The notes under the pieces were generated by a model. It was given only the letters and a program-made list of their open reading frames with translations, did not search any database and was not told the DNA's origin. The position numbers and the translations under genes were made by a program. Shown here one piece after another: positions 51,759 through 60,860 of a DNA stretch of 64,000 bases. Numbering within the stretch: the stretch's first letter is position 1; each line of letters opens with the position of its first letter. The DNA is taken from NCBI GenBank assembly GCA_964430245.1, contig CAYSEW010000009.1:40637-104636 (forward strand). The letters are read 5' to 3'. The stretch is from CAYSEW01 sp964430245 (lineage in GTDB: Bacteria > Bacteroidota > Bacteroidia > Flavobacteriales_D > Parvicellaceae).

Positions 51759-53489
51759 ATGAAAAAATGGATCCTAAATAACAAGGAGGATGATCAGTTG
51801 ACAACATCACTGCATCAGCAATTGAAAATACCTATGGTAATTGCAAAATTGTTGGTTCAAAGAGGGGTTAGTAGCTTTGAAGAGGCGAAAAGATTTTTTA
51901 GACCTTCTAATGAAGATTTTATCGATCCTTTTGAAATGATGGATATGAAAAAAGCGGTGGAAAGGACGGTATGGGCAATTGAAAAGAATGAGCACATTCT
52001 TGTTTATGGAGATTATGATGTGGATGGCACTTGCTCTGTTACTTTGATGTACTTGTTTTTGAAAGAGCTAGGAGCAAAAGTTTCTTATTATCAACCAGAT
52101 AGATATAAAGAAGGATATGGTATTTCCATGGAGGGTGTAGAAAACGCGAAAAAAAATAATGTAGGACTAATAATCTCTTTGGATTGTGGAGTGAAAGCTA
52201 TTGAACAGTCCAAAAAAATGGCTACTTATAATATTGACCTTATTATTTGTGATCATCATCTTCCGGATAAAGAATTACCTGTATGTGTAGCATTACTCAA
52301 CCCTAAACAGGAGAATTGTAATTATCCTTTCAAGGATCTTTGCGGTTGCGGAGTAGGATTCAAGCTATTGCAAGCCATTTGTTTGCAAACCGGTCATGAA
52401 CCTGAATTGGCTTATCAATATTTAGATTTGGTAGCCATAGCTTCAGCAGCAGACATTGTTCCTCTTTTGGGAGAAAATCGGCTCATTACTAAATTAGGAT
52501 TGGAGCTGATCAATTCAGCTCCTAGACCTGGTATTCAGCATTTGCTTGATCAGGGGAAAAGAACAGGTATTATTGAAACTTCAGATTTAGTATTTGCTGT
52601 AGCACCTAGAATTAATGCTGCAGGTAGGCTGGCGCATGCATCCTTAGCAGTTGAATTGTTGTCTCAAACCGATGTGGCTCTTGCGAAAGAAAAAGCACTG
52701 CACATTGAAAACATCAATACTGAAAGAAGGTCATTGGATCAACAGATCACAGAAGAAGCTTTGAGCTTGTTAGAAAATGAAAAAGAAAAGCTTACAACTG
52801 TGGTTTGTCAGGAAAACTGGAACAAAGGAGTAGTGGGAATAGTAGCATCTAGATTAATGGAAACCTATTACCGACCTACTATGGTTTTATGTCAGGATGG
52901 AGATACTATTGTTGGGTCAGTTCGGTCTGTAAGTGGCTTTGATGTTCATGCAGTATTGGTAGCGATTCAAGATCTTTTTGTGAATTTTGGTGGCCATCAA
53001 TATGCAGCGGGGGTGACCTTAAAAGCTAACAGGTTAGAGGAATTAAAAAATAGATTTGAAGAGGAGGTTAGTAAAAGGATAGAAAAAGAACAGCTGGTTC
53101 AAAAAATAAAAATAGAAAGTATTCTTTCTCCAAATGACCTACTAAGAGATAAAAAAAGTGAGCCATATCCAAAGCTATACAGGTTAATTGAACAATTGGC
53201 TCCATTTGGTCCTGGTAATATGCGACCGGTTTTTGTAATGGAAAATTTAGAGGATGCTGGAGATACTAGAATAGTTGGTGAAAAGCATTTGAAATTAAAT
53301 GTGAAACAAAAGGGTGGAAATGTTACTTTAGATGGAATTGCTTTTAATATGGGAGAATATATTGAGCTATTCAATTCTCAAAAACTTGTAAATCTAGCTT
53401 TTGTACTAGATAAAAATGAATTTAAAGGAAGAAGGTCTTTACAGTTAAGGGTTAGAGATATCAAAGAGATTCGGACTATTAATCATTAA
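51759..53489 (+). CDS. recJ: Single-stranded-DNA-specific exonuclease RecJ
   Basis: This 576-residue 5'-3' single-strand exonuclease of the DHH/DHHA1 superfamily acts in recombination and mismatch repair. Metal motifs are intact: VYGDYDVDGTCSV (motif I, about 79-91), ISLDCGVKA (II), CDHHLPDKELP (III, DHH) and AIASAADIVPLLGENR (IV). The DHHA1 motif NFGGHQYAAGVTL (about 410-422) and the C-terminal OB-fold (PFGPGNMRPVFVME) follow. Length matches RecJ. It has its own promoter and is followed, 91 bases later, by a T9SS cargo gene. Confidence 0.96.
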   Translation: MKKWILNNKEDDQLTTSLHQQLKIPMVIAKLLVQRGVSSFEEAKRFFRPSNEDFIDPFEMMDMKKAVERTVWAIEKNEHILVYGDYDVDGTCSVTLMYLFLKELGAKVSYYQPDRYKEGYGISMEGVENAKKNNVGLIISLDCGVKAIEQSKKMATYNIDLIICDHHLPDKELPVCVALLNPKQENCNYPFKDLCGCGVGFKLLQAICLQTGHEPELAYQYLDLVAIASAADIVPLLGENRLITKLGLELINSAPRPGIQHLLDQGKRTGIIETSDLVFAVAPRINAAGRLAHASLAVELLSQTDVALAKEKALHIENINTERRSLDQQITEEALSLLENEKEKLTTVVCQENWNKGVVGIVASRLMETYYRPTMVLCQDGDTIVGSVRSVSGFDVHAVLVAIQDLFVNFGGHQYAAGVTLKANRLEELKNRFEEEVSKRIEKEQLVQKIKIESILSPNDLLRDKKSEPYPKLYRLIEQLAPFGPGNMRPVFVMENLEDAGDTRIVGEKHLKLNVKQKGGNVTLDGIAFNMGEYIELFNSQKLVNLAFVLDKNEFKGRRSLQLRVRDIKEIRTINH

Positions 53490-53580
53490 TATTGTACCAA
53501 ATTCTAACTCATAGCTTCCGTTTAATAATTATAATGGGAGTTTAAACAACAGATTCCCTATTTTTAAGTATAAATTCAAC

Positions 53581-55281
53581 ATGAACATGAAACTATCTAT
53601 AAGCACTTTATTGTTATTTGTAACTGCTCATCTGTTTTCTCAAAACCAGGCTTTAAATGTGGTAAGAATTGAGGGAAAAGGAAATGCAGGAAATGAATTG
53701 GAGATCACAGGTCAAAGCAGGGGCACACTTTTTACAACAGGACTTAACTATATTGAACAACCAGAATACGAGGGTAATAGAGCTCCGATTTTGGTTGAGG
53801 TAGACGATCCTAATAGTGTAATTCCAGGGGTTTTTCAAATTAAGTTGTCTGGTATAGACTCAGTAGCTACATGGAAAATGTACCTTGTTGGAGTAGGTGA
53901 TACAGTTTATTCGGATTCAATAATAGGTATTTTAAACAGGCAGGTGATACCACAATGGGGTTTGGCAGTAACCATTGGTCATTGGTCTCCTCAAAGTTCA
54001 GGACCAAATAGTTTTTATTTAGATCCTATCCTTTCAGAAGTGATTTATGACAATAATGCTACACCCTGGTTATCTGGAGTAGAGGATACAGATTACTTGA
54101 TGCCAACCAATTGGAAAAGATCGGGTTTGAATTTTTGGCAATGTGATCAAGTTACTTATCCCAACACTTGTGATGATCCATGTATTTATAATGACTATAT
54201 AGGTGTTGATGATTACCAGAACTATGAAATTGTAATTGATGAACCTTGGGCTCCTTATCGATTGGTCTCCAATGGAGATTGTGATCATGAGCCAGTTACC
54301 TCTTCTTTAGCTGCAACTCTTGGAATGTCCGACCTTAAATTTTTAATGGATGTAGATATTGTTTTTACAGCAGATACCAATAAATGGACGCGTTGCCCTG
54401 TATTAGAAACACAGGATAATCCAGCATTATCTTTGAATGGAAATACAGATAAGCAGGACGTTAAGCTTATGCCTTCAGTAAATAAGCAGGGTGTTCCGAC
54501 TTCAAATCCTGGATCTTCATCTAACAATCCAGCTGATGCAAATTATATTGCTGGTTATGGCATGGGTTGGTTCCCTGGTTATGCGATTGATATCAATACA
54601 GGCACTCGATTGAACATGGCTTTTGGAGAAGATAGTTGGTTAGGGAACAATGGAGGAAATGACATGCTTTTTAATCCAACTTCAACGCTTTATGATTCGG
54701 GGCCTTATAATGATGTTGTTTTTGGAGGGAAACACTATGTATATATTTTTAGTGATGCAGCATGTGATCCTCCTCAAATTAATCAGGGGAATATGCCAGC
54801 TTATGATGCTGGACAGCATTTCATAAATAACTGGACAAGTACAGCTCAATTATACAAGATCTGGAGATCATGTTCATGGGTTGGGATGCCTATGCTGGAT
54901 AGCGGGCAGCAATGGTTAGCTTCCGATGTAAGAGTTAGATTAAGAGTGAAAATAGATAGAAGAAACTATACTTGCAATATACCTAGCTTACAAAATGGAG
55001 GTAATCCGATGTATGAAGTGTCAACTGTAAATTTAGGGATACAACATGCTGGACCTGTTTCTACTTTATCAGTTTATCCAAATCCAACAAATGAACAAGT
55101 GAATTTAGATATTGAAGGATATGGTGGACCAATATCTGTGGAAGTTTTTGATCTCTCAGGCAGATCTTTACAGATTACTAATTCAAGGATTATTTCTTTG
55201 AAAGATTATGCAAAAGGGATTTACGTTTTTAAAGTGAGTTATGGAAAAAGAGTCGAGAAAATAAAGGTAATCAAGAAATAG
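53581..55281 (+). CDS. Secreted protein with T9SS type A sorting domain (first of tandem pair)
   Basis: This 566-residue protein has a signal peptide (residues about 1-21, ending LFSQ) and a type A sorting domain (VYPNPTNEQVNLDIEGYGG ... RVEKIKVIKK, about 497-566). The long middle contains GYAIDINTGTRLNMAFGEDS (about 330-349) and MLFNPTSTLYDSGPYNDVVFGGKHYVYIF, a pattern I have seen in Bacteroidota secreted proteins but cannot name. Several Cys (NTCDDPCIYND, SCSWVG, ACDPPQ) suggest disulfides after export. No catalytic motif is visible. The next gene on the same strand encodes a second T9SS protein of similar size and the same tail ending, so the two may act together. Confidence 0.8.
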   Translation: MNMKLSISTLLLFVTAHLFSQNQALNVVRIEGKGNAGNELEITGQSRGTLFTTGLNYIEQPEYEGNRAPILVEVDDPNSVIPGVFQIKLSGIDSVATWKMYLVGVGDTVYSDSIIGILNRQVIPQWGLAVTIGHWSPQSSGPNSFYLDPILSEVIYDNNATPWLSGVEDTDYLMPTNWKRSGLNFWQCDQVTYPNTCDDPCIYNDYIGVDDYQNYEIVIDEPWAPYRLVSNGDCDHEPVTSSLAATLGMSDLKFLMDVDIVFTADTNKWTRCPVLETQDNPALSLNGNTDKQDVKLMPSVNKQGVPTSNPGSSSNNPADANYIAGYGMGWFPGYAIDINTGTRLNMAFGEDSWLGNNGGNDMLFNPTSTLYDSGPYNDVVFGGKHYVYIFSDAACDPPQINQGNMPAYDAGQHFINNWTSTAQLYKIWRSCSWVGMPMLDSGQQWLASDVRVRLRVKIDRRNYTCNIPSLQNGGNPMYEVSTVNLGIQHAGPVSTLSVYPNPTNEQVNLDIEGYGGPISVEVFDLSGRSLQITNSRIISLKDYAKGIYVFKVSYGKRVEKIKVIKK

Positions 55282-55382
55282 TAAGATGCCCTTTTAATAA
55301 TAAAAATTAGCCGTTAATCATTTAATTTCAACAATGAAGGAGCTAGTATTTAAATTAGATAGATGATCAAATAATTATCGAT

Positions 55383-57170
55383 ATGAAAAAAACTTTTACA
55401 ATTTATTTTGTTTTAATCAATTTAATAATGTCTGCTCAGTCATATGTTTATGATTATTTAGATGCTAATAATATTAAAGCTCGTTTTCAATCTGCAGGGT
55501 TGTTATTTTCCGATCCTTATACTAGCAGTCCTTCTTATCAGGTTTCTCCTAATAATCAACACACAATATATGCAGGCAATCTATGGATAGGTGGATTAGA
55601 TGGAAATGGTCAGTTGCATCTTGCTGGTGAAACTTATAGTATTGGTGGACAATGGGGCGATTTTTATCCAGGACCTGTAAGCAATGCTTCTGTTTATGCC
55701 ACTTCACACTTTGATTGGAATTATGTATGGAAAGTCACAAAAGTGGAGATCGATGAATTTGTTGATTGGTACGACTGTGGGCAAACCCCAGGTTGCATCC
55801 AAAATCCTAATTATATTATTCCTAGTGTTATTACTAACTGGCCTGGAAATGGAGCGCCTTGGAGTGGTCAGAACCAATATATTGCTCCTTTTTTTGATGT
55901 CGACCAAAATGGAATTTATGACCCTAATAATGGTGATCATCCTTGTATTAAAGGAGACATGGCTGTATTTACTGTTTTTAATGACGATTTTAATCATTTA
56001 AGTTCAGGCGGTGATTCTTTGAGAATGGAAATAAGGGCTTTGCATTATGCTTATAACAGTACGGATTCTGCTTTAGCCAACACTATTTTTTCTGAATATA
56101 CACTGGTGAATTTTTCCAATGAAACCTATACCGACATGAATATTGGCATATGGTTGGATATGGATATTGGGTGTACAGAGGATGATTATACTGGATGTGA
56201 TGTTGAAAGGAGCCTAGCTTATACCAACAATGCTGATTCTGTTGATAATCAAGGCTCAGTAGGTATTCCTTGTTTTGCCAATAGACCTCCTGCACAAGGT
56301 GTTGTTGTGTTAAGAGGGCCTAAGCAAGATAGTGACAATATGGATAACCCAATAGGAATTGGACCCAATGAATCGATTAACGGTTGTGGTTATGGAGATG
56401 GAATCATAGATAATGAAAGAATTGGCATGTCGGGATTCATGAGTTTTGACAGGACATTGAATGCTTTAATTTTTGGAGATCCTTCATCTGCTATTGATTA
56501 TCATAATTATATGAACAGTATTTGGAGAGATGGCTCCCATTTGGTTTATGGTGGTTTTGGGCATGCTAGTTCTACTGGGGCTACTACCATTCAGGCAAAT
56601 TATATGTTCCCTGATTCTTCCGATAATAATTATTTTTTTGGCACTAATGGTGTTGATCCTGGGTTTGATTGGTCTGAATATGATGTTACAGGAACAGGGT
56701 TGGCTAATCCGACAGGTGATAGAAGATTAGTGATGTCTATGGGGCCATTTACAATGGAACCACTTTCTGTACAAGAGTTCACGGTAGCTCATATAACAGC
56801 TAGAAATTATGTAGATAACACACCACCTTCTAGTGTTCCATTATTAAAATCTTATACAGATGATATCATTAACTTTTATGCATGCGATTCTGTAAGGGCA
56901 TGTACAAGCCAGCTGCTTGCGGTTAATGAAAACACTATTCAAAATGAAATAAATGTAGCTGTATATCCAAATCCCACTAAAGACATAGTAAATATAAATG
57001 CAGATTTTAAGATAGAATCTTTAGAGCTTTATTCAATAGCAGGTCAGAAATTAATGGTTACACAAGCTGCTAGCACAATTAGCTTGTCCGATTTCCCTAA
57101 AGGGTTCTATTTATTGAAAGTGCTTTTTGAAAATGGAAAAAGTAATACAGTTAGGGTTGTAAAGAAATAA
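55383..57170 (+). CDS. Secreted protein with T9SS type A sorting domain (second of tandem pair)
   Basis: This 595-residue protein has a signal peptide (residues 1-19, ending LIMSAQ), an N-terminal region shared by many Bacteroidota secreted proteins (YLDANNIKARFQSAGLLFSD, TIYAGNLWIGGLDGNGQLHLAGETYS, WGDFYPGPVSN), and DVDQNGIYDPNNGDHPCIKGD with a dockerin/EF-hand-like Asp pattern. A later region has EYTLVNFSNETYTDMNIGIWLDMDIG. The C-terminal sorting domain runs from VYPNPTKDIVNINAD to SNTVRVVKK (about 527-595). The Asp-rich loops suggest calcium binding. The role is unknown. It ends one base before the convergent mscS-like gene. Confidence 0.82.
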   Translation: MKKTFTIYFVLINLIMSAQSYVYDYLDANNIKARFQSAGLLFSDPYTSSPSYQVSPNNQHTIYAGNLWIGGLDGNGQLHLAGETYSIGGQWGDFYPGPVSNASVYATSHFDWNYVWKVTKVEIDEFVDWYDCGQTPGCIQNPNYIIPSVITNWPGNGAPWSGQNQYIAPFFDVDQNGIYDPNNGDHPCIKGDMAVFTVFNDDFNHLSSGGDSLRMEIRALHYAYNSTDSALANTIFSEYTLVNFSNETYTDMNIGIWLDMDIGCTEDDYTGCDVERSLAYTNNADSVDNQGSVGIPCFANRPPAQGVVVLRGPKQDSDNMDNPIGIGPNESINGCGYGDGIIDNERIGMSGFMSFDRTLNALIFGDPSSAIDYHNYMNSIWRDGSHLVYGGFGHASSTGATTIQANYMFPDSSDNNYFFGTNGVDPGFDWSEYDVTGTGLANPTGDRRLVMSMGPFTMEPLSVQEFTVAHITARNYVDNTPPSSVPLLKSYTDDIINFYACDSVRACTSQLLAVNENTIQNEINVAVYPNPTKDIVNINADFKIESLELYSIAGQKLMVTQAASTISLSDFPKGFYLLKVLFENGKSNTVRVVKK

Positions 57171-57171
57171 A

Positions 57172-58311
57172 TTATTCTTCACCTTGTTTTAGTGGATCTG
57201 TGGAATCATTATTATTTCTTTTATCTGAAATTAAATGAAGGTCTCTTTGAGGGAATGGAATTTTAATACCACTTTCTCTAAAATGCTGATCAATATTAAA
57301 TCTAATATCACTTTTAATATTAAGGATCTCCCAGTTTCTTTTCACCCAAAAATAGACTTTGAATTGTAAGGCATAGTCACCAAAATCATCGAACATTACA
57401 ACAATATTCCTTTTTTTTTCCACTAAAGGGTGCTTTATAACACTTGTATATAATAACTCTTTAACTAATTGAGTATTACTTCCATATGCTACGCCTACTT
57501 TAATATGGAAACGAGTGGCTTTGTCACTAATAGTAAGGTTAATTACATTTTCAGTGGTAAGCTTGGAATTAGGTACAATTATGAATTTTCCGTCTAAGGT
57601 TTTTACTTGTGAGGTTCTGATATAAATATTCTGAACCTTGCAAATACCTTCAATAGGTAACTCAACAATATCCCCCACTTTTACACTTCCATCAAAAAGA
57701 AGAATAATACCAGAAAAAACATCACCTAATACGGATTGAAGACCTAGTCCAACTCCTACAAATAAAGCGGCAGAACCGGCAATTAAAAAGGTGATGTTAA
57801 ACCCAAGTCCTTGGATAGCAATGATAATAGCAATGGTGAAAACAAAATACTTTGTTAGCTGTGTAAAAGTGTACCTTCTTCCTTCATCTATCCAGTTTTT
57901 TGATCTAGAAGATTTGTGTATGACAATCTTAAGAGCGCTTACAATAAGCTTTGTGACAATGAAAACTGTAAGTAAAAAAATGATACTTCCTATAGTGAAG
58001 CTAAACCTGCCTTCATTGCCATCAAATCCAAATAATTCAATATCTAAAATATTAGAGAAAGAAAAATCTGGATTATTAAAGGTTAGGACCTTAAATCCAA
58101 TGATACAGAATAAAATAAAATGAAGCTGCTTGATAAAAGACTTTAGTTTTTTTTCTTTTCCTAATAAATGCCAGTCTCTAGTACTATTAAAATTTTCAAG
58201 GTTTTTGCTGATCCATCTTCTAGTAAAATACCATAAGCAAATAACACTTACAATCAATATTAAATTCAATAATGTGAAGTCGTAATTTTTATATGTAAAT
58301 AGGTTGATCAT
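57172..58311 (-). CDS. MscS-family mechanosensitive ion channel
   Basis: This 379-residue inner-membrane channel opens under membrane tension to release solutes in osmotic downshift. It has about four spans before the pore helix (residues about 15-30, 65-80, 105-125, 155-172), then the MscS core: FLIAGSAALFVGVGLGLQSVLGDVFSGIILLFDGSVKVGDIVEL (about 174-217) and IRTSQVKTLDGKFIIVPNSKLTTENVINL, followed by the cytoplasmic vestibule. It is longer at the N-terminus than E. coli MscS, as is common. Its ATG overlaps the dnaG stop by four bases (ATGA). Confidence 0.92.
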   Translation of the reverse strand: MINLFTYKNYDFTLLNLILIVSVICLWYFTRRWISKNLENFNSTRDWHLLGKEKKLKSFIKQLHFILFCIIGFKVLTFNNPDFSFSNILDIELFGFDGNEGRFSFTIGSIIFLLTVFIVTKLIVSALKIVIHKSSRSKNWIDEGRRYTFTQLTKYFVFTIAIIIAIQGLGFNITFLIAGSAALFVGVGLGLQSVLGDVFSGIILLFDGSVKVGDIVELPIEGICKVQNIYIRTSQVKTLDGKFIIVPNSKLTTENVINLTISDKATRFHIKVGVAYGSNTQLVKELLYTSVIKHPLVEKKRNIVVMFDDFGDYALQFKVYFWVKRNWEILNIKSDIRFNIDQHFRESGIKIPFPQRDLHLISDKRNNNDSTDPLKQGEE

Positions 58312-60254
58312 TTTGTAATAATTATTCCAAGATCTTTTGCAAAGATATTACGGACATCAGTAAGTTGTTTAATATCTTTAAGAATATTTAATGTTTCATC
58401 TTCTTTCTCCTCTGATTTAAGTAGTAGTTGTTTCTCGTAAATTAAATTTTCTGTCACCCTTAGTTTAAAAATAGAAACGGACTCCATAACTGCTCTTTTT
58501 AATCTTTTAGGCTCTGTTTTTGTAAAGATATTATGTTTGGTTGCCCAATTTTCACTCAGGACATTCCTGCTAGTTGTTAAGTCAACTACTAAAGAATTAA
58601 GGCTTTGATCTTCATTTTGAAGAAATTGTTGATCGTTGATTACTAGTCCATTTTCTAGACCATCTAAAAACTCATTGAATATTTTTTGATAGCTTTCATT
58701 TTTATAGGAAAGGTTGTCAGTTACCATTTCTTCAATAACAAATTGAGCAAGAGGATATTTTTCTTCAATGATTTCACCTTCTTCATTTTCAATTTCTAAT
58801 GGAATTCCTAAAGATCCATACATGAGCATAAGTCGAATTATGTCTTTTTCTTGGTGTTCAAGCTCATTAAAATCTTTTTTTCCTACCTGATCACTTATAG
58901 TAATTAGCTCCTGTTTTTGTTCAGGCAAATAGCCAGTATGCTCTTTTTTAAATTGATTCCGTAGTATTTTATTGAGTTCATTGATCAATGCTTTTTCATT
59001 GATGTCAAAACGCTGACTTGTTTCCTGAATGTAAATGTTTCTAATGATCTGATCTGGAATAACAGCGATAGAATGGACTATTGATCTAATAGTATCAGCC
59101 CTTTTTATTGGATCATTCTTTGTTTCTGAAAGTAATACCTCAGCTTTGAATTGTATGAAATCCTTTTTATTATCCTCTAAATATTTAAGCAATTCTGAAT
59201 TACTTACTTTATTAGAGTAGCTGTCTGGATCTTCACCATCAGGAAATAAAACTACATGAACATTAAGTCCTTCCTTAAGTATTAGGTCAATCCCTCTAAA
59301 TGATGCTTTAATTCCAGCAGCATCACCATCGTATAGGATCGTTACATTTTTTGAGAAACGTTTAATAAGTCTAATTTGTCCTTCAGTAAGAGCTGTTCCA
59401 CTTGAAGAAACTACATTTTCAATACCTGACTGGTGTAATGAAATTACATCTGTATAACCTTCTACTAAGTAACAATTCTCTTCTTTTATAATGGAATTTT
59501 TCGCAAAGTACAGTCCGTAAAGAGTATAGCTTTTCTTATAGATATCCGACTCAGGAGAATTAAAATATTTGGCTGATTTAGTATTCTCTTTTAAGGTTCT
59601 ACCTCCAAAACCAATGATTCTTCCAGTAAGGTTATGAAAAGGGAACATAGCCCTCCCTCTGAAAAAGTCATATGATCCTTTTTCATTGGATTTAACTAAA
59701 CCAGATTTAATTAAGATGTCGGTTTTATATCCATTTTTTTCTGCAGCTTCAGTAAAAGAAGTAGATTTTTCTGGAGAATATCCCAATTCGAACTTTTCAA
59801 TGATGTTCTCCTGATATCCACGATGCTTGAAATAGCTTAAGCCAACAGATTTGCCTTCATCGGAGTCCATTAGTTGCTTTTTGAAGTAGTTTTTTGCGAA
59901 CTGATGAATTATAAATAATTTTTCTCTTTCATTAGCTAGCTCTAATTGCTCTTCGGTTTGCTCTTCTTCTTCAATTTCAATATTGTATTTAGCAGCCAGC
60001 CATTTTAATGCTTCAGGATAATTGAAATGCTCATGTTCCATTAAAAAAGTAACTACATTTCCGCCTTTTCCAGAGCTAAAATCTTTAAAGATTCCTTTGG
60101 CTGGAGACACCATAAATGACGGGGTTTTTTCATTGGCAAATGGACTAAGTCCTTTATAATTAGACCCAGCTCTTTTTAAATGAATGAATTCGCCAATAAC
60201 TTCAACGATATCGGCTGTTCCAAATATTTTATCTATGGTTTCTCTCGGAATCAT
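58308..60254 (-). CDS. dnaG: DNA primase DnaG lacking zinc ligands
   Basis: This 648-residue enzyme makes RNA primers for replication. The N-terminal zinc-binding domain is recognisable by its frame (YKGLSPFANEKTPSFMVSPAKGIFKDFSSGKGGNVVTF), but all four ligand positions are replaced: Ser37, Ala40, Asp58 and Ser61 stand where Cys, His, Cys and Cys are expected. The catalytic core is intact: YFNSPESDIYKKSYTLYGL, the TOPRIM motifs NCYLVEGYTDV and ILYDGDAAGIKAS, and PDGEDPDSY. The C-terminal DnaB-interacting helicase-binding region occupies about 430-648 and is weakly conserved. Flavobacterial primases with a zinc-free N-terminus are known to me as a pattern. It heads a two-gene unit with the mscS-like gene. 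Confidence 0.95.
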   Translation of the reverse strand: MIPRETIDKIFGTADIVEVIGEFIHLKRAGSNYKGLSPFANEKTPSFMVSPAKGIFKDFSSGKGGNVVTFLMEHEHFNYPEALKWLAAKYNIEIEEEEQTEEQLELANEREKLFIIHQFAKNYFKKQLMDSDEGKSVGLSYFKHRGYQENIIEKFELGYSPEKSTSFTEAAEKNGYKTDILIKSGLVKSNEKGSYDFFRGRAMFPFHNLTGRIIGFGGRTLKENTKSAKYFNSPESDIYKKSYTLYGLYFAKNSIIKEENCYLVEGYTDVISLHQSGIENVVSSSGTALTEGQIRLIKRFSKNVTILYDGDAAGIKASFRGIDLILKEGLNVHVVLFPDGEDPDSYSNKVSNSELLKYLEDNKKDFIQFKAEVLLSETKNDPIKRADTIRSIVHSIAVIPDQIIRNIYIQETSQRFDINEKALINELNKILRNQFKKEHTGYLPEQKQELITISDQVGKKDFNELEHQEKDIIRLMLMYGSLGIPLEIENEEGEIIEEKYPLAQFVIEEMVTDNLSYKNESYQKIFNEFLDGLENGLVINDQQFLQNEDQSLNSLVVDLTTSRNVLSENWATKHNIFTKTEPKRLKRAVMESVSIFKLRVTENLIYEKQLLLKSEEKEDETLNILKDIKQLTDVRNIFAKDLGIIITK

Positions 60255-60258
60255 AATG

Positions 60259-60286
60259 AAAAAAAAAGTCCCGACATGCGGGACTT
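60259..60286 (-). terminator. Rho-independent terminator after small lipoprotein gene
   Basis: AAGTCCCG (60266-60273) and CGGGACTT (60279-60286) form a perfect 8-bp stem with a 5-base loop, followed on the minus strand by nine T (60267-60259, partly in the stem). It lies 25 bases beyond the stop of the lipoprotein gene and just before the dnaG start. Confidence 0.8.
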
Positions 60287-60310
60287 ATAAAAGTACAATA
60301 TAATGTTTAA

Positions 60311-60745
60311 TTATTTATATTCATAATACGTTTTATCCCCGTTGGAATCCATTAGCCCTAGATCATTGATCTTTAATTTAATGATTGTTAAGGTGTCTGG
60401 ATAATCTATAGTTAAAAAGGTATAGTTTGTAATTAATTGAGTTTTGTCTTCAGATAACTCCCAAGTTCCGCTTACAGCATCTATTCCCCATGGAGACAAT
60501 AAAGCGTGATTATAGTAATTCATAGAACCACCCTTTAGTATTTCTACATAGCTACCATCATCATCTAAATTATTAACTATGCCAGTTTGAGCATCGACTG
60601 TTTGAACAGGTTTCCATTTTTGTTGTAATCTTGTTTTTTTCGGAAGAAGTGAAATCCCAGGACCTTCTTCATATTTGCCACATGAAATCATGATGGTTCC
60701 AATAAATAATACGGCAAAAAGAGTAATTAATTTTGTGTTTTTCAT
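60311..60745 (-). CDS. Small lipoprotein, lipocalin-like fold suggested
   Basis: This 144-residue protein starts at ATG 60745, giving a lipoprotein signal (MKNTKLITLFAVLFIGTIMISC, lipobox MISC). The frame is open a further 31 codons upstream, but those have no signal-peptide character. The mature part (LQQKWKPVQTVDAQTGIVNN, YVEILKGGSMNYYNHALLSPWGIDAVSGTWELSEDKTQL, DTLTIIKLKINDLGLMDSN) shows the K-W-x and SGTWELSEDK pattern of lipocalin-like proteins common in Bacteroidota. It has its own -7 element upstream and terminator downstream, so it is a single-gene unit. No ligand can be assigned. Confidence 0.75.
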   Translation of the reverse strand: MKNTKLITLFAVLFIGTIMISCGKYEEGPGISLLPKKTRLQQKWKPVQTVDAQTGIVNNLDDDGSYVEILKGGSMNYYNHALLSPWGIDAVSGTWELSEDKTQLITNYTFLTIDYPDTLTIIKLKINDLGLMDSNGDKTYYEYK

Positions 60746-60773
60746 CTTGTAAAGCTTGTTTTTAAATTCGTTG

Positions 60774-60781
60774 CAAATATA
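60774..60781 (-). promoter_or_regulatory. Bacteroidetes -7 promoter element of small lipoprotein gene
   Basis: On the minus strand the site reads TATATTTG, an exact TAnnTTTG match, 29 bases upstream of the ATG at 60745. Its position downstream of the alternative upstream start codons supports the shorter protein. Confidence 0.5.
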
Positions 60782-60807
60782 GCTGTTATTTTGACATATA
60801 AATTTTA

Positions 60808-60835
60808 TTGAATTCTTAATAAATAAGTACATTTG
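60808..60835 (+). promoter_or_regulatory. Promoter of the acyl-CoA dehydrogenase gene
   Basis: TTG (60808-60810), 17 bases, then TACATTTG (60828-60835), an exact match to the Bacteroidetes -33/-7 arrangement. The ATG follows 25 bases later. Confidence 0.6.
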
Positions 60836-60860
60836 CAATCCAAATTAACAAGATAATACA

